NCBI GenBank assembly: GCA_014381485.1
Contig: JACNLN010000129.1
Coordinates: 1 to 20,652, forward strand
Source: Fidelibacterota bacterium
Lineage (GTDB): Bacteria; Fidelibacterota; Marinisomatia; Marinisomatales; CAZVFT01
DNA: 20,652 bases
Direction of reading: 5' to 3'
Shown here: positions 13,975 through 20,652 of the stretch, piece by piece
Layout: each line of letters begins with the position of its first letter
How positions within the stretch are numbered: the first letter of the stretch is position 1
Translations under genes and position numbers: made by a program
Notes under the pieces: generated by a model
Database searches by the model: none
Seen by the model: only the letters and a program-made list of their open reading frames with translations
Told to the model about the DNA's origin: nothing

Positions 13975-15279
13975 TTATTCTTCAAATCTTTCAGGATGCT
14001 TGATTTTCTCTATTTCATATTCCGCCTGTTTACGCCAGGTTCTATCATTTCGTGCCTTTTCAAATGCTTTCAGAGCTGCCGTCCGGTTACCTAAACACTT
14101 CTCAGCTATTCCTAATTCAAATAAAGCCGCCGCATAATTACTCTTTAATTCAATGGAATTATAGGCAGCTTCTTTTGCCTTAATGCATTGTCCCAAAACA
14201 TTGTATGCCTGAGCAAGAATACTGAATCCAATATAATTCTTTCCATCAAGATCGGTACCCCTCATCAGGGTGGAGACTGCCTCTTCCCATCTTTCATTAA
14301 GAACATATAACTTTCCAAGATCAAGATATGGTTTAGCATAATTGGGATCACACTGGATAGCTTTATTGTATGATATCTCTGAGGCTTCATAATTTTTCTG
14401 GTCGAGATAAATCATACCAATCTGGGCGTATGCTTTTGCATATCCTGAATCCACCTCAACTGACCTGGTCAACATCTCAAGCGCTTTATCAATTTGACCA
14501 GTCCTCTGATAGCCAAGTCCAAGAGAAAACCACCCCTTGGCGTACAAGGGATTAATTTCAACGGTCTTTTTATATCGTTCGATGGCATTTTCGTAATCCC
14601 CTAACTTAGTACCGATAGCTCCCAGTTGGAAGTGAGCTTTATAATAGTTCGGATCTAATTCAAGTACCAGTTCATATTCGGAAATCGCCTGATCATATTC
14701 ACCTCCTCGTATTAACTGGTTACCAGAATTGAATGTCCGGTCTGCTAGACTTTTCAATTGTCTTTTAGCTTTTTCATAGTTTGAACTGATTTTTAATGCG
14801 AGTCGAAAATTAGCTGCCGCTTCTTTTATCTCATCACTACGCAGATTAGCTAATCCGATATAAAAGGGTGCACCTGGAAAATCTGGATATTTCTCTTGAA
14901 CTTGCTCAAACTTAACAATTGCCTTTTCATAGTCTCCCCCGGATAACTTCCTGTTGCCATTTGCCATCATAGAATTTATTTCACCAATCTTATTATATTC
15001 TAAACGGTATTCTTCATTTCTGGGATCACTAGTGATTGCGTTTCTAAGATATTCACCAGTTTTTTTCAGATCACCACGCATATAAGCAATACGACTTAAT
15101 TGATAATGAGCCGTAGCAAACATATTATTTTGTTCCAGAATCTCCTGTAGTTTTTGTTCTGCAAGCACCAAGTCTCCTTCATCGATTAACAACTTACATT
15201 CGGAGATAAGTTCATTGAATCCTTGAGCTGTCAACATTACTGTAAGTATAATCGCAAAGGGGATAAATCCACGTCTCAT
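13975..15279 (-). CDS. Secreted tetratricopeptide-repeat protein
   Basis: This 434-residue protein has a Sec signal peptide (RR, then hydrophobic FIPFAIILTVML, probable cleavage near AQG-F at 20-21), then roughly ten TPR units covering almost the whole mature chain. Clear repeat cores include DYEKAIVKFEQV, EYDQAISEYELVLELDP, DYENAIERYKKTVEINP, QIDKALEMLTRSVEVD and NYEASEISYNKAIQCDP. TPR solenoids bind protein partners; a periplasmic scaffold role is inferred. ATG at 15279 has a good AGGAGCG about six bases upstream. It follows tRNA-Leu and is closed by an intrinsic terminator, so it may be the last gene of the comF-pgk-tpiA-secG transcript. The partner and process are unknown. Confidence 0.88.
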   Translation of the reverse strand: MRRGFIPFAIILTVMLTAQGFNELISECKLLIDEGDLVLAEQKLQEILEQNNMFATAHYQLSRIAYMRGDLKKTGEYLRNAITSDPRNEEYRLEYNKIGEINSMMANGNRKLSGGDYEKAIVKFEQVQEKYPDFPGAPFYIGLANLRSDEIKEAAANFRLALKISSNYEKAKRQLKSLADRTFNSGNQLIRGGEYDQAISEYELVLELDPNYYKAHFQLGAIGTKLGDYENAIERYKKTVEINPLYAKGWFSLGLGYQRTGQIDKALEMLTRSVEVDSGYAKAYAQIGMIYLDQKNYEASEISYNKAIQCDPNYAKPYLDLGKLYVLNERWEEAVSTLMRGTDLDGKNYIGFSILAQAYNVLGQCIKAKEAAYNSIELKSNYAAALFELGIAEKCLGNRTAALKAFEKARNDRTWRKQAEYEIEKIKHPERFEE

Positions 15280-15306
15280 ATTTCGCTCCTATTTTTTAGA
15301 TGTTTT

Positions 15307-15393
15307 TGGTGCCGAAGGCGGGACTCGAACCCGCACGTCCGAATGGACACTGCCCCCTCAAGACAGCGTGTCTACCAGTTCCACCACTTCGGC
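15307..15393 (-). tRNA. tRNA-Leu (anticodon GAG)
   Basis: A class II tRNA with acceptor GCCGAAG/CTTCGGC, D-arm TGGTGGAACTGGTAGACAC, anticodon stem-loop CTGTC-TTGAGGG-GGCAG giving GAG (CUC/CUU codons), a long variable arm and T-arm GGGTTCGAGTCCC. The discriminator is A, followed by an encoded CCA (15309-15307). It sits 22 bases after secG; a tRNA-Leu(GAG) directly after secG is a common bacterial arrangement. Confidence 0.97.
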
Positions 15394-15415
15394 AATGTAC
15401 CACATATGTCTCAGC

Positions 15416-15742
15416 TTATTCCGTCGGGAGTGAGATCGGAACTGGAAGCTCATCCGCTGGAGATATGAGCTCTTCTTCTGCCATTTTTCTAACAATAGAA
15501 CCACTCTCAATATTTGGGGTGTGCACCAGACTGATGAGGATTGCCAGAACCATAAAACCGATGGCCAAACCGACTGTAAGCTTTGTCAGGAAACCTCCTG
15601 CACCTCTGCCTCCAAAAACAGCCATGGACATACCACTTCCAAATGTTCCTGATAACCCTCCTCCTTTACTGGCTTGCATTAAAATCACCAGTATTAACAT
15701 GACACTAACTAAAACGTGTAAAAACACCAAAAAACCATACAT
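15416..15742 (-). CDS. secG: Preprotein translocase subunit SecG
   Basis: SecG is the small accessory subunit of the SecYEG inner-membrane channel and assists SecA-driven export. The 108 residues show two transmembrane helices (about 4-22 and 53-72) around the conserved cytoplasmic loop with LMQASKGGGLSGTFG (21-35). This is followed by a Gly-rich stretch and a hydrophilic, acidic, Pro-containing tail of about 35 residues, somewhat longer than in minimal SecG proteins. The ATG at 15742 directly follows the tpiA stop codon (TAAATG), so translation is tightly coupled; GGAG is visible upstream within tpiA. Confidence 0.96.
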   Translation of the reverse strand: MYGFLVFLHVLVSVMLILVILMQASKGGGLSGTFGSGMSMAVFGGRGAGGFLTKLTVGLAIGFMVLAILISLVHTPNIESGSIVRKMAEEELISPADELPVPISLPTE

Positions 15743-16498
15743 TTAATTACTCCTAATTCTTGCGTTATATACGCAATTAATTATCTTCCAAATACTTTCT
15801 AATTCTAAACTGGCTCCTCCTACAAGAAATCCATCAACACCTTCTACGTTGATCAATTCCGTCGCATTGGCTGGAGTGACACTGCCTCCATACAATATTC
15901 GTACATTTTCACCTGCAAACTCCCTAACAATATGATGTGCCTCCTGAATTTGATCTGGCTCTGCATTCAATCCAGTTCCAATCGCCCATACCGGCTCATA
16001 GGCAAACAACATTTCCTGCAAATCCGACTCATTAAATCTATCGATAATGGGTGATAATTGACCAGAAAGTACCTCTTTCGTCTTTCCTTCACGCCGTTCC
16101 TCTAATTTTTCACCAAAACAAAAAATTGGGCGAAGTCCTTCCCGCACCGCTCTCACAACTTTTTTTGTGATCTCATCAATCGTTTCACCAAAAATATGCC
16201 GCCTTTCAGAATGTCCTAAAATAACCCATTTGACGGAAGACGCAAGTAACATATCCGGGGATATCTCACCTGTATAAGCACCTTCTGAAGCCCAATGCAT
16301 ATTTTGTGCTCCCAGGTCAAAATTCTCACTATTAAAAAACGAACTAATGTAGAATAATGATGTATATGGGGCGCATAATATAATATTTACATCAGGTTTA
16401 TCCAAAAGTTTATCCCTGAGATTTTTTACAAAATTATAACTCTCCTGAGGAGTTTTATTCATCTTCCAGTTTGCTGCGATTATGTGATTATTTCTCAT
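15743..16498 (-). CDS. tpiA: Triosephosphate isomerase
   Basis: TpiA interconverts DHAP and glyceraldehyde-3-phosphate. From ATG 16498 the protein has 251 residues, the family norm. Catalytic residues are in place: Asn10 and Lys12 (AANWKMN), His96 in ILGHSERR and Glu168 in AYEPVWAIGTG; the phosphate-binding YGGSV (203-207) and FLVGGASL are also present. The frame is open a further 52 codons upstream, but that part overlaps pgk out of frame and lacks any TIM feature, so the downstream ATG is correct. It has AAGGAA about six bases before the start, overlapping the pgk stop. The gap to pgk is five bases. Confidence 0.97.
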   Translation of the reverse strand: MRNNHIIAANWKMNKTPQESYNFVKNLRDKLLDKPDVNIILCAPYTSLFYISSFFNSENFDLGAQNMHWASEGAYTGEISPDMLLASSVKWVILGHSERRHIFGETIDEITKKVVRAVREGLRPIFCFGEKLEERREGKTKEVLSGQLSPIIDRFNESDLQEMLFAYEPVWAIGTGLNAEPDQIQEAHHIVREFAGENVRILYGGSVTPANATELINVEGVDGFLVGGASLELESIWKIINCVYNARIRSN

Positions 16499-16503
16499 TT
16501 TTT

Positions 16504-17688
16504 CTATTCCTTTAATGCCTCTAATGCTGGAAGTTCCTGACCGGCCAGAAGCTTTAGAGAAGCACCACCTCCAGTGGAAATATGGGACATAAATGTTTCC
16601 ATCCCAAATTTTCGGACGGCTGCTGCTGTATCTCCACCTCCAATAATTGAACACCCACCACGACTTTTTACATTGGCTATCTCTTTTGCAATAGCCATCG
16701 TACCACGACGGAACTCAGACTTCTCAAAGACACCCATAGGACCATTCCACACAAGGGTACTTGCATTTTCGATAATAAATCTGAAAGAGCTAATAGTTTC
16801 ACTCCCAATATCAAGCGCTATCTCGTCATCCTCAATCTCACCCAGTTTTTTCTCAGCTAACTTAATTCCTGAATCAATATTATCAGTTACCGAAAAATCT
16901 TTCGGAAAGTGAATATCCACACCTTTCGACTCTGCCTTCTTCAGGATTCCCGCAGCAGTTTCAAAAAGATCCTCCTCAACAAGCGATTTCCCAATTGAAT
17001 AGCCCATAACTTTTAAAAATGTGAAAGCCATTCCACCTCCAACAATGATTTCATCAGCATAATGTATAAAACGATTGATCAGATTCAATTTTGTCCCAAT
17101 CTTGGCTCCCCCAAGAACAATCACAAGTGGACGCTTTGGCTCTACCATAGAATCGTGTAAAAACGCATACTCTTTCTCCATCAAAAGTCCAATCCCTTTC
17201 TGCTGATAATGGGGTGCTACACCCACATTTGATGCATGGGCACGATGAGCTGTACCAAAGGCATCATTCACATAAACTGTTCCATGTTGGGCAAGTTTAT
17301 TGGCTATCTTAGGATCATTTTCCGTTTCACCATCGTGAAATCGAAGGTTTTCTAACAGGTGAATTTCACCGGGAATCAAATGTTTGGATACATTGATTCC
17401 TTCCTGGGAAATACAATCAGTACTGAATTTGATTGATTTTTCAATGATATCCGAAAGAACCTCTCCCACCGGTATTAAACTTAATTCTTTAACATACTTC
17501 CCATTTGGCCTTCCTAAATGGGACATCAAAATCAAAGAAGCACCTTTTTCCATACAGAATTCAATAGATGGTAACGCTGCCTGAATCCTAAAGTCATCGG
17601 TTACTTGTCCGTCCAGTAACGGCACATTAAAGTCCACTCGCATTAGCACACGCTGCCTATGAAGATTAAGATCTTTGATCGTTTTCAT
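16504..17688 (-). CDS. pgk: Phosphoglycerate kinase
   Basis: Pgk makes ATP from 1,3-bisphosphoglycerate. From ATG 17688 it has 394 residues, the usual bacterial length. Signatures: RVDFNVPL (17-24), SHLGRPNGKY (56-65), LENLRFH, the nucleotide domain VVLGGAKIGTK-type segment, VWNGPMGVFE and a C-terminal GGGDTAAAV followed by HISTGGGA. I chose 17688 because GAGG lies six bases upstream; the in-frame ATG at 17694 and TTG at 17700 leave no room for that site. The gene begins inside the 3' end of comF (23-base overlap) and is followed five bases later by tpiA, forming a comF-pgk-tpiA-secG transcript. Confidence 0.97.
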   Translation of the reverse strand: MKTIKDLNLHRQRVLMRVDFNVPLLDGQVTDDFRIQAALPSIEFCMEKGASLILMSHLGRPNGKYVKELSLIPVGEVLSDIIEKSIKFSTDCISQEGINVSKHLIPGEIHLLENLRFHDGETENDPKIANKLAQHGTVYVNDAFGTAHRAHASNVGVAPHYQQKGIGLLMEKEYAFLHDSMVEPKRPLVIVLGGAKIGTKLNLINRFIHYADEIIVGGGMAFTFLKVMGYSIGKSLVEEDLFETAAGILKKAESKGVDIHFPKDFSVTDNIDSGIKLAEKKLGEIEDDEIALDIGSETISSFRFIIENASTLVWNGPMGVFEKSEFRRGTMAIAKEIANVKSRGGCSIIGGGDTAAAVRKFGMETFMSHISTGGGASLKLLAGQELPALEALKE

Positions 17689-18406
17689 TTTCATCCTCAA
17701 TTTGCTTTACGACTGGTTTTTTGGGTGTCCCAGCAGTGATAACTGAAATATAGTGAGCACCGGACTTTCTCAAAGATTGAGCACAAGCTGAAAGGGTCGC
17801 CCCTGTTGTAAGGACATCATCTACAATCAGGAACCTTCTAAATTCTTCCATATCTTTAACACGAAATGCTCCTGATACATTTTTTCTCCTATCGTCAACG
17901 CCTAAAGATGTTTGTGACACGGTATTGCGATGTCTTATTACAAGATTAGGTCTATACTCAATGTGTAATTCTCTGGCCATGGGACTGGCAATTAAAGCAC
18001 TCTGGTTAAATCCACGTTGCTTTAACTTTACCTTATGTAATGAAATGGGGATAACAACCTCAATTTGATCATTGCTTATTTCCTGCTTAAACATCTTTGC
18101 GAGACGAATACCAAACTCCTTTGCGATGATTCGAAACTCCTGGTATTTTAAATTATGAATAATTGTTTGGAACAGATCATCAAAATACCAGCCAGTCATT
18201 ACTTTATCAATTCCTTCTCCAAAGGTTATTTTCTCTTTCCAATCCCACTCTACGACGGGCGTCAATTGAGTCCAACATGATGAACAAACAGCTTTTTCAT
18301 TTACCATTAACTTCGAATCACATACCAGGCAAAAAGGTGGATAAATAACGTCCAAAAAACCTTTGCTCAATGTTTTTAGTACCGATTGATATTGAGTAAG
18401 ATTCAT
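17666..18406 (-). CDS. comF: ComF-family phosphoribosyltransferase-like protein
   Basis: This 246-residue protein has an N-terminal double-Cys zinc ribbon (Cys26, Cys29, Cys41, Cys44), then a type I phosphoribosyltransferase domain with VVIPISLHKVKLKQRGFNQS (117-136) and the PRPP loop IVDDVLTTGAT (194-204). ComF is required for DNA uptake in competent bacteria, probably in moving single-stranded DNA inward or onto recombination proteins; many non-competent species also carry it. The C-terminal tail overlaps the pgk start by 23 bases. ATG 18406 has no clear Shine-Dalgarno. It leads the pgk-tpiA-secG cluster, so its expression may be tied to central metabolism. The presence of comM in the same window is suggestive only. 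Confidence 0.92.
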   Translation of the reverse strand: MNLTQYQSVLKTLSKGFLDVIYPPFCLVCDSKLMVNEKAVCSSCWTQLTPVVEWDWKEKITFGEGIDKVMTGWYFDDLFQTIIHNLKYQEFRIIAKEFGIRLAKMFKQEISNDQIEVVIPISLHKVKLKQRGFNQSALIASPMARELHIEYRPNLVIRHRNTVSQTSLGVDDRRKNVSGAFRVKDMEEFRRFLIVDDVLTTGATLSACAQSLRKSGAHYISVITAGTPKKPVVKQIEDENENDQRS

Positions 18407-18423
18407 TCAAATTTCCATAAATT

Positions 18424-18454
18424 ATTGTAATTCGTAATTTATTGAAAATTACAA
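18424..18454 (-). promoter_or_regulatory. Candidate comF-operon promoter with inverted repeat
   Basis: TTGTAATT (18425-18432) and AATTACAA (18447-18454) form an exact 8-bp inverted repeat with a 14-base spacer, 18 bases upstream of the comF start. On the minus strand TTGTAA (18454-18449) and TACAAT (18429-18424) could act as -35 and -10, but with a long 19-base spacer. It may be an operator, a promoter or both. Confidence 0.3.
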
Positions 18455-18523
18455 AGTATTATTTAAGAGTATAACACTTTTTATCTGATAACCTCAATTA
18501 TTCGTCACTATGATCACCCCACC

Positions 18524-18589
18524 CTGTCCAGACGGGAAGTATTATTCATAAAATAGTTACCTGTCAGACAAACTTTGTTCAGACGGAGA
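18524..18589. repeat. Three GTC-N-GAC type repeats in the comF-gdhA gap
   Basis: CTGTCCAGACGGGA (18524-18537), CTGTCAGACA (18561-18570) and TTGTTCAGACGGAGA (from 18575) share the core YTGTYCAGAC, each a small GTC/GAC or GT/AC dyad. The first and third are also followed by similar TATTATT and ACTTATT stretches. They lie between two divergent genes and could be binding sites. The rest of the 435-base gap (18407-18841) holds no gene. Confidence 0.4.
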
Positions 18590-18725
18590 TACTTATTAGT
18601 GTTCAATATTACTCTTCAATGCAAGTGAATTGAAAAGATTAAAATTCTGATATTGAGGTTTGAAAACAAACTTGTATCTACACTACTTTCTGATATTTTT
18701 GATACTGGACTTGAAATGTAAAAAT

Positions 18726-18744
18726 AGTAAAAAATATTTTTACT
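18726..18744. promoter_or_regulatory. Palindromic candidate operator upstream of gdhA
   Basis: AGTAAAAA (18726-18733) and TTTTTACT (18737-18744) are perfect reverse complements around ATA, about 100 bases before the gdhA start. A TTGAAA/TATTTT pair (18-base spacing) overlaps this site, so a bound regulator could cover a promoter. AT-rich DNA gives such dyads by chance, so this is tentative. Confidence 0.3.
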
Positions 18745-18841
18745 TGAACATTTAATTCGTTGTAAATTTCCGCCGTTTAATGTATTTAAATATCGTAAGA
18801 TTACACACCCAAAATCATTATTAAATAAGGAGAACTAACAA

Positions 18842-20179
18842 ATGTATTCATCAATTGATTCATTTATGGAAAGAGTTACCGCAAAGAATCCTGGTGAAAA
18901 GGAATTTCATCAAGCTGTATACGAAGTTGTCGAATCCATCTGGGATTTTTTACAAGAAAATCCCCACTACGTCCATGCAAAAATTATGGAACGTATCATT
19001 GAACCGGAACGTGTTCTTATGTTCCGAGTACCCTGGCGGAATGATCGTGGGGAAATTGAAATTAATCGTGGATATCGAGTTGAATTTAACTCAGCAATCG
19101 GTCCCTATAAAGGAGGTCTTCGTTTCCATCCATCTGTTAATCTAAGCATTTTGAAATTCCTGGGATTCGAGCAGGTGTTTAAAAACAGTCTAACCACACT
19201 ACCTATGGGGGGCGGTAAAGGGGGATCAGACTTTGATCCAAAGGGTAAATCTGATAATGAAGTAATGACCTTTTGCCAGTCTTTTATGACTGAACTCTAT
19301 CGCCATGTGGGACCCAATACCGATATCCCCGCTGGTGATATTGGTGTTGGAGGTCGAGAGATTGGATTTCTGTTTGGCCAGTACAAACGGATTCGCAATG
19401 AATTTACAGGTATTCTAACCGGTAAAGGACTTAATTGGGGAGGAAGTTTGATTCGTCCAGAAGCAACTGGATATGGGGCTGTCTATTTCGCAAAAGAAAT
19501 GCTGAATACTCGCGGTGAATCCTTCGAAGGTAAAACGGTGGCTATTTCCGGTTCCGGTAATGTAGCTCAATATGCAAACGAAAAGATTAATCAGCTTGGA
19601 GGAAAGGTTGTGACCTTATCCGACTCAAATGGATCCATTTACGATCCTGATGGGATTGATGAGGAAAAGCTGCAATTTATTATGGAACTGAAAAATGTAA
19701 AGCGTGGTCGGATCAAGGAATATGCAGAAAAATACGGTTGTGAGTATTGGGAAAACAAGCGACCATGGAAAGCACAAGTAGAGGTAGCCATTCCCTCTGC
19801 AACTCAAAATGAAATCAATAAAGAAGAGGCTCAAATGCTGGTTGATAATGGATGTGTCTGTGTTGCAGAAGGTGCCAATATGCCATGTGAACCTGAAGCA
19901 ATTGAAGTCTTTCACGAGAAAGAAATTCTATTTGGACCTGGGAAGGCAGCTAACGCCGGTGGAGTGGCGGTTTCTGGTCTGGAAATGAGTCAGAACAGTA
20001 TGCGCCTTGGTTGGTCACGCGAAGAAGTGGATCAAAAATTGCACAACATCATGAAAAATATCCACGATGCCTGCGTTAAACAAGGTACAAAGGGAGAGTA
20101 CGTTAATTATGTTAAAGGTTCAAATATCGCAGGATTCATAAAAGTTGCAGATGCAATGCTGGATCAGGGCGTCGTGTAA
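18842..20179 (+). CDS. gdhA: NADP-type glutamate dehydrogenase
   Basis: GdhA makes glutamate from 2-oxoglutarate, ammonium and NAD(P)H. The 445 residues match the hexameric ~450-residue class (E. coli-like), not the shorter catabolic form. Substrate-domain residues: RVEFNSAIGPYKGGLRFH (with Lys90), catalytic Lys126 in LPMGGGKGG and Asp166 in PAGDIGVGGRE. The nucleotide domain has the Rossmann turn ISGSGNVAQY (235-244) and SDSNG at the second strand (260-264), as in NADP-preferring enzymes. The C-terminal GPGKAANAGGV and SGLEMSQNS are also present. ATG at 18842 is preceded by AAGGAG about nine bases upstream. It is transcribed alone, divergent from comF, and ends in a strong terminator. Confidence 0.96.
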   Translation: MYSSIDSFMERVTAKNPGEKEFHQAVYEVVESIWDFLQENPHYVHAKIMERIIEPERVLMFRVPWRNDRGEIEINRGYRVEFNSAIGPYKGGLRFHPSVNLSILKFLGFEQVFKNSLTTLPMGGGKGGSDFDPKGKSDNEVMTFCQSFMTELYRHVGPNTDIPAGDIGVGGREIGFLFGQYKRIRNEFTGILTGKGLNWGGSLIRPEATGYGAVYFAKEMLNTRGESFEGKTVAISGSGNVAQYANEKINQLGGKVVTLSDSNGSIYDPDGIDEEKLQFIMELKNVKRGRIKEYAEKYGCEYWENKRPWKAQVEVAIPSATQNEINKEEAQMLVDNGCVCVAEGANMPCEPEAIEVFHEKEILFGPGKAANAGGVAVSGLEMSQNSMRLGWSREEVDQKLHNIMKNIHDACVKQGTKGEYVNYVKGSNIAGFIKVADAMLDQGVV

Positions 20180-20208
20180 CAATAACAACCAGCTACAAAT
20201 CAATGGAA

Positions 20209-20236
20209 AACGGGGAGAAATTCCCCGTTATTTTTA
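20209..20236 (+). terminator. Intrinsic terminator of gdhA
   Basis: AACGGGG (20209-20215) and CCCCGTT (20223-20229) form a 7-bp stem around a 7-base loop, followed by ATTTTTA. It begins 29 bases after the gdhA stop codon. Confidence 0.88.
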
Positions 20237-20348
20237 CTAAAAAATTCATATCTCTCACTTCATATTAATAATACAACTGTAATATAATCTGTATTTAACG
20301 ACATATATAATTCAAAATAAGCTAAAATATAATTAAACTGAAAAATGA

Positions 20349-20363
20349 CCATTTTAAAAATGG
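20349..20363. repeat. Perfect dyad CCATTTT/AAAATGG
   Basis: Seven-base arms around a single A, in the gene-free stretch after the gdhA terminator. A direct repeat CGTTAAGAAA follows at 20364-20373 and 20388-20397. Function is unknown. Confidence 0.4.
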
Positions 20364-20443
20364 CGTTAAGAAATTCTACGAAAATACCGTTAAGAAAAAT
20401 AAATGCCTGCCCCGTAGGGAAGAATGACCGTACTGGGGTTTGA

Positions 20444-20459
20444 TCCGTCAGTTGACGGA
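20444..20459. repeat. Hairpin TCCGTC/GACGGA with AGTT loop
   Basis: A 6-bp hairpin followed after four bases by a T-rich tract on the plus strand, so it might terminate weakly. Just upstream CCCCGTA (20410-20416) and TACTGGGG (20431-20438) also pair with one bulge. No gene is visible from 20180 to 20652. Confidence 0.45.
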
Positions 20460-20523
20460 GAGTTTTTATTTTTTAGGTATTTTTGTTGAATTTTAGCAAC
20501 ATTTTTAAACCGGTCTTGATTTT

Positions 20524-20547
20524 TTGGTCCCGCCCTGGCGGGACCAA
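20524..20547. repeat. Perfect 11-bp hairpin with CT loop
   Basis: TTGGTCCCGCC (20524-20534) and GGCGGGACCAA (20537-20547) pair perfectly with a 2-base gap. The tight loop and CCCGC/GCGGG core match the hairpin at 1616-1631, suggesting one repeat family. The window then ends in ACCCTTTCAGG, apparently the start of another ACCCT-AGGGT palindrome cut by the edge. Confidence 0.65.
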
Positions 20548-20652
20548 GACAAAAGTACAAATAGATTATTTGGGGAGATGTCAACGAATGTTGAGAAAAT
20601 AAAAGAATTCACTTTGATGAAATGTTAGTGATTTATATTTCACCCTTTCAGG

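Noticed and set aside
16499..16654. N-terminal extension of TpiA by 52 residues
   Set aside because: It is an out-of-frame reading of pgk with no family similarity; the ATG at 16498 has a ribosome site and gives the normal length.

Overview
This 20.6-kb stretch is AT-rich (roughly 38-40% GC by eye), densely coded chromosomal DNA of a bacterium. It carries the short (368-residue) IspG of the MEP isoprenoid pathway, MurA, AcpS, SecG, a lipoprotein with a clear lipobox, and secreted TPR and small proteins. This suits a Gram-negative lineage outside the well-studied phyla. An FCB-type group such as Candidatus Marinimicrobia/Neomarinimicrobiota is my guess only, since no marker here settles it. 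Most genes lie on the minus strand. Only gdhA, a shikimate-kinase-like gene and a possible 44-codon ORF are on the plus strand.

Layout. (1) 1-1450: a type IV AbiE toxin-antitoxin pair, with a likely operator/promoter that would give a nearly leaderless mRNA. The toxin has Asp to His in its nucleotidyltransferase motif. (2) 1360-3400: an MscS channel gene set between two non-coding zones full of short palindromes; the right-hand zone (2714-3397) holds a diverged ~210-bp tandem duplication with nested hairpins. (3) 3398-8338: a MORN-repeat lipoprotein with an internal 95-residue duplication, the ComM/YifB AAA+ ATPase, and ispG followed by a small secreted protein. (4) 8458-9357: two tRNA-Ser genes (UGA and GCU) flanking a GIY-YIG gene broken by two apparent frameshifts, plus hairpin repeats. 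(5) 9528-13558: a plus-strand shikimate-kinase-like NTPase with degenerate substrate residues, converging on a tight minus-strand operon acpS-nnr-vanZ-murA whose genes overlap by 4, 14 and 8 bases. (6) 13559-18406: a minus-strand cluster comF-pgk-tpiA-secG-tRNA-Leu(GAG)-TPR protein, ending in a good intrinsic terminator. (7) 18407-20652: a divergent regulatory gap, then gdhA with its terminator, then non-coding DNA with palindromes up to the window edge.

How the genes relate. The housekeeping genes cover lower glycolysis (pgk, tpiA), ammonium assimilation (gdhA), isoprenoid precursors (ispG), peptidoglycan (murA), lipid carrier activation (acpS), NAD(P)H repair (nnr) and protein export (secG). 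comM and comF hint at DNA uptake or recombination, but no uptake machinery is in view. The accessory part is the AbiE pair, the GIY-YIG remnant and the palindromic repeats. I see no convincing new multi-gene system. The items most worth a second look are the duplicated hairpin element at 2770-3144, the shikimate-kinase-like protein lacking its substrate-binding signature, the altered AbiE toxin and the 44-codon membrane ORF.
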